Assembly: GCA_036873755.1 (NCBI GenBank)
Contig: JAVTVY010019632.1
Span: 1 to 64,000, forward strand
DNA: 64,000 nucleotides
DNA from: Hanleya hanleyi
Taxonomy: Eukaryota; Mollusca; Polyplacophora; Lepidopleurida; Hanleyidae
Direction of reading: 5' to 3'
The notes beneath the pieces were generated by a model. It did no database searches, was not told the DNA's origin, and worked only from the letters and a program-made list of their open reading frames with translations. Each line of letters opens with the position of its first letter. Positions within the stretch are counted from its first letter, which is position 1. The translations under genes were made by a program, and so were the position numbers. Positions 63,590 to 64,000 of the stretch are shown in pieces.

Positions 63590-63779
63590 GTAAGTATAAT
63601 TCTAAGTTCGGTCTTCGAATTTTGCATGTGCATAATGTAGAACGAGTCAAAGCTCGTCAACATCAACATCCGTGGACGAAACTCTGTGATTGGCTGGATG
63701 TTCTCCCGATTTAGTCTACAAGCCAATGAAAATGCCGGATTTCTTTTTGAAAATTTGAATTGACCAATCATCATTGTCA

Positions 63780-64000
63780 CATCTGGGAGATAACTTGAGG
63801 CCCTGCAGATTCCACAAGAATACATGCACTGGTCTGGCAGTTTGAATATTTGGCATCTCCTCGTGGATAACATGACAGTGTGACTAACGTCACAGGCATG
63901 AGGACTGAACTGAACTGAACTGACTGACTGACTCACTCACTCACTCATTACCGGAAAATTTGCAAATGAGAGCCTACTTCGTAGGAATAGGTGCAGTTAG
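63780..64000. repeat. Dispersed repeat with CACT microsatellite
   Basis: Shares ACAGTGTGACTAACGTCACA with 27567-27586 and AGCCTACTTCGTAGGAATA with 28166-28184. Between them a (GAACT)n and (CACT)n run. The same two modules flank the 5S-derived sequence at 27.5-28.2 kb, so the family may be larger than either piece. Confidence 0.55.

Overview
This is animal genomic DNA: split genes with GT/AG introns, abundant diverse transposons, tandem satellites, fold-back elements and tRNA- and 5S-derived SINEs. The mix (Ngaro-type tyrosine-recombinase retroelement, a LINE of the Jockey/CR1 kind, a SINE with a conserved core, a Polinton-like element) fits a marine invertebrate, most likely a lophotrochozoan such as a mollusc. 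That assignment is an inference from repeat style; no species marker was seen.

Two host genes lie on the + strand as a head-to-tail tandem pair. Gene A enters the window part-way; nine 3' exons (3342-21847) were reconstructed, ending in a transmembrane helix and a short basic tail. Gene B begins near 33.3 kb with a signal-peptide-like exon; nine exons were reconstructed up to 63589 and the gene runs off the right edge. Four consecutive exons are shared (A1-A4 match B6-B9) with identical phases, so together they show most of one gene model: signal peptide, two related extracellular domains, a third beta/alpha-like region, a transmembrane helix and a cytoplasmic tail. The family resembles metazoan membrane proteins annotated as LolA-like-domain proteins, but that name is from memory and unverified.

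The most striking object sits in the 14 kb intron between exons B4 and B5: a composite transposon, 41029-54286. It has 6-bp target duplications (GACGGC), terminal inverted repeats of about 1.1-1.2 kb beginning AGTAGTATATAG, internal tandem promoter-like units and a core of C2H2 zinc-finger ORFs, each intact 5' end carrying its own TATA box. The 6-bp duplication and AG-start long repeats are Polinton/Maverick hallmarks, but no polymerase, integrase, ATPase or capsid gene is visible. Its right inverted repeat was later split by a 6.5 kb Ngaro-like retroelement (47274-53801) that has A1-ORFs-B1-A2-B2 split direct repeats and no target duplication; the left inverted repeat preserves the empty site. 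The zinc-finger-linked protein tail recurs at 1-135 and 10172-10339.

Layout: 1-1.5 kb end of a zinc-finger-element copy and an array with NRF1-like palindromes; 3.3-21.8 kb gene A with a 157-bp satellite (4.2-7.1 kb), itself split by a 451-bp element, plus hairpins and SINEs in introns; 22-33 kb intergenic with a LINE inside a minisatellite, a 5S-derived sequence and two TA-flanked MITEs; 33.3-63.6 kb gene B, with a 163-175-bp satellite, the composite transposon, a 0.6 kb fold-back and a 64-bp minisatellite in introns. Almost all short open frames outside the listed genes fall in repeats and are not genes.
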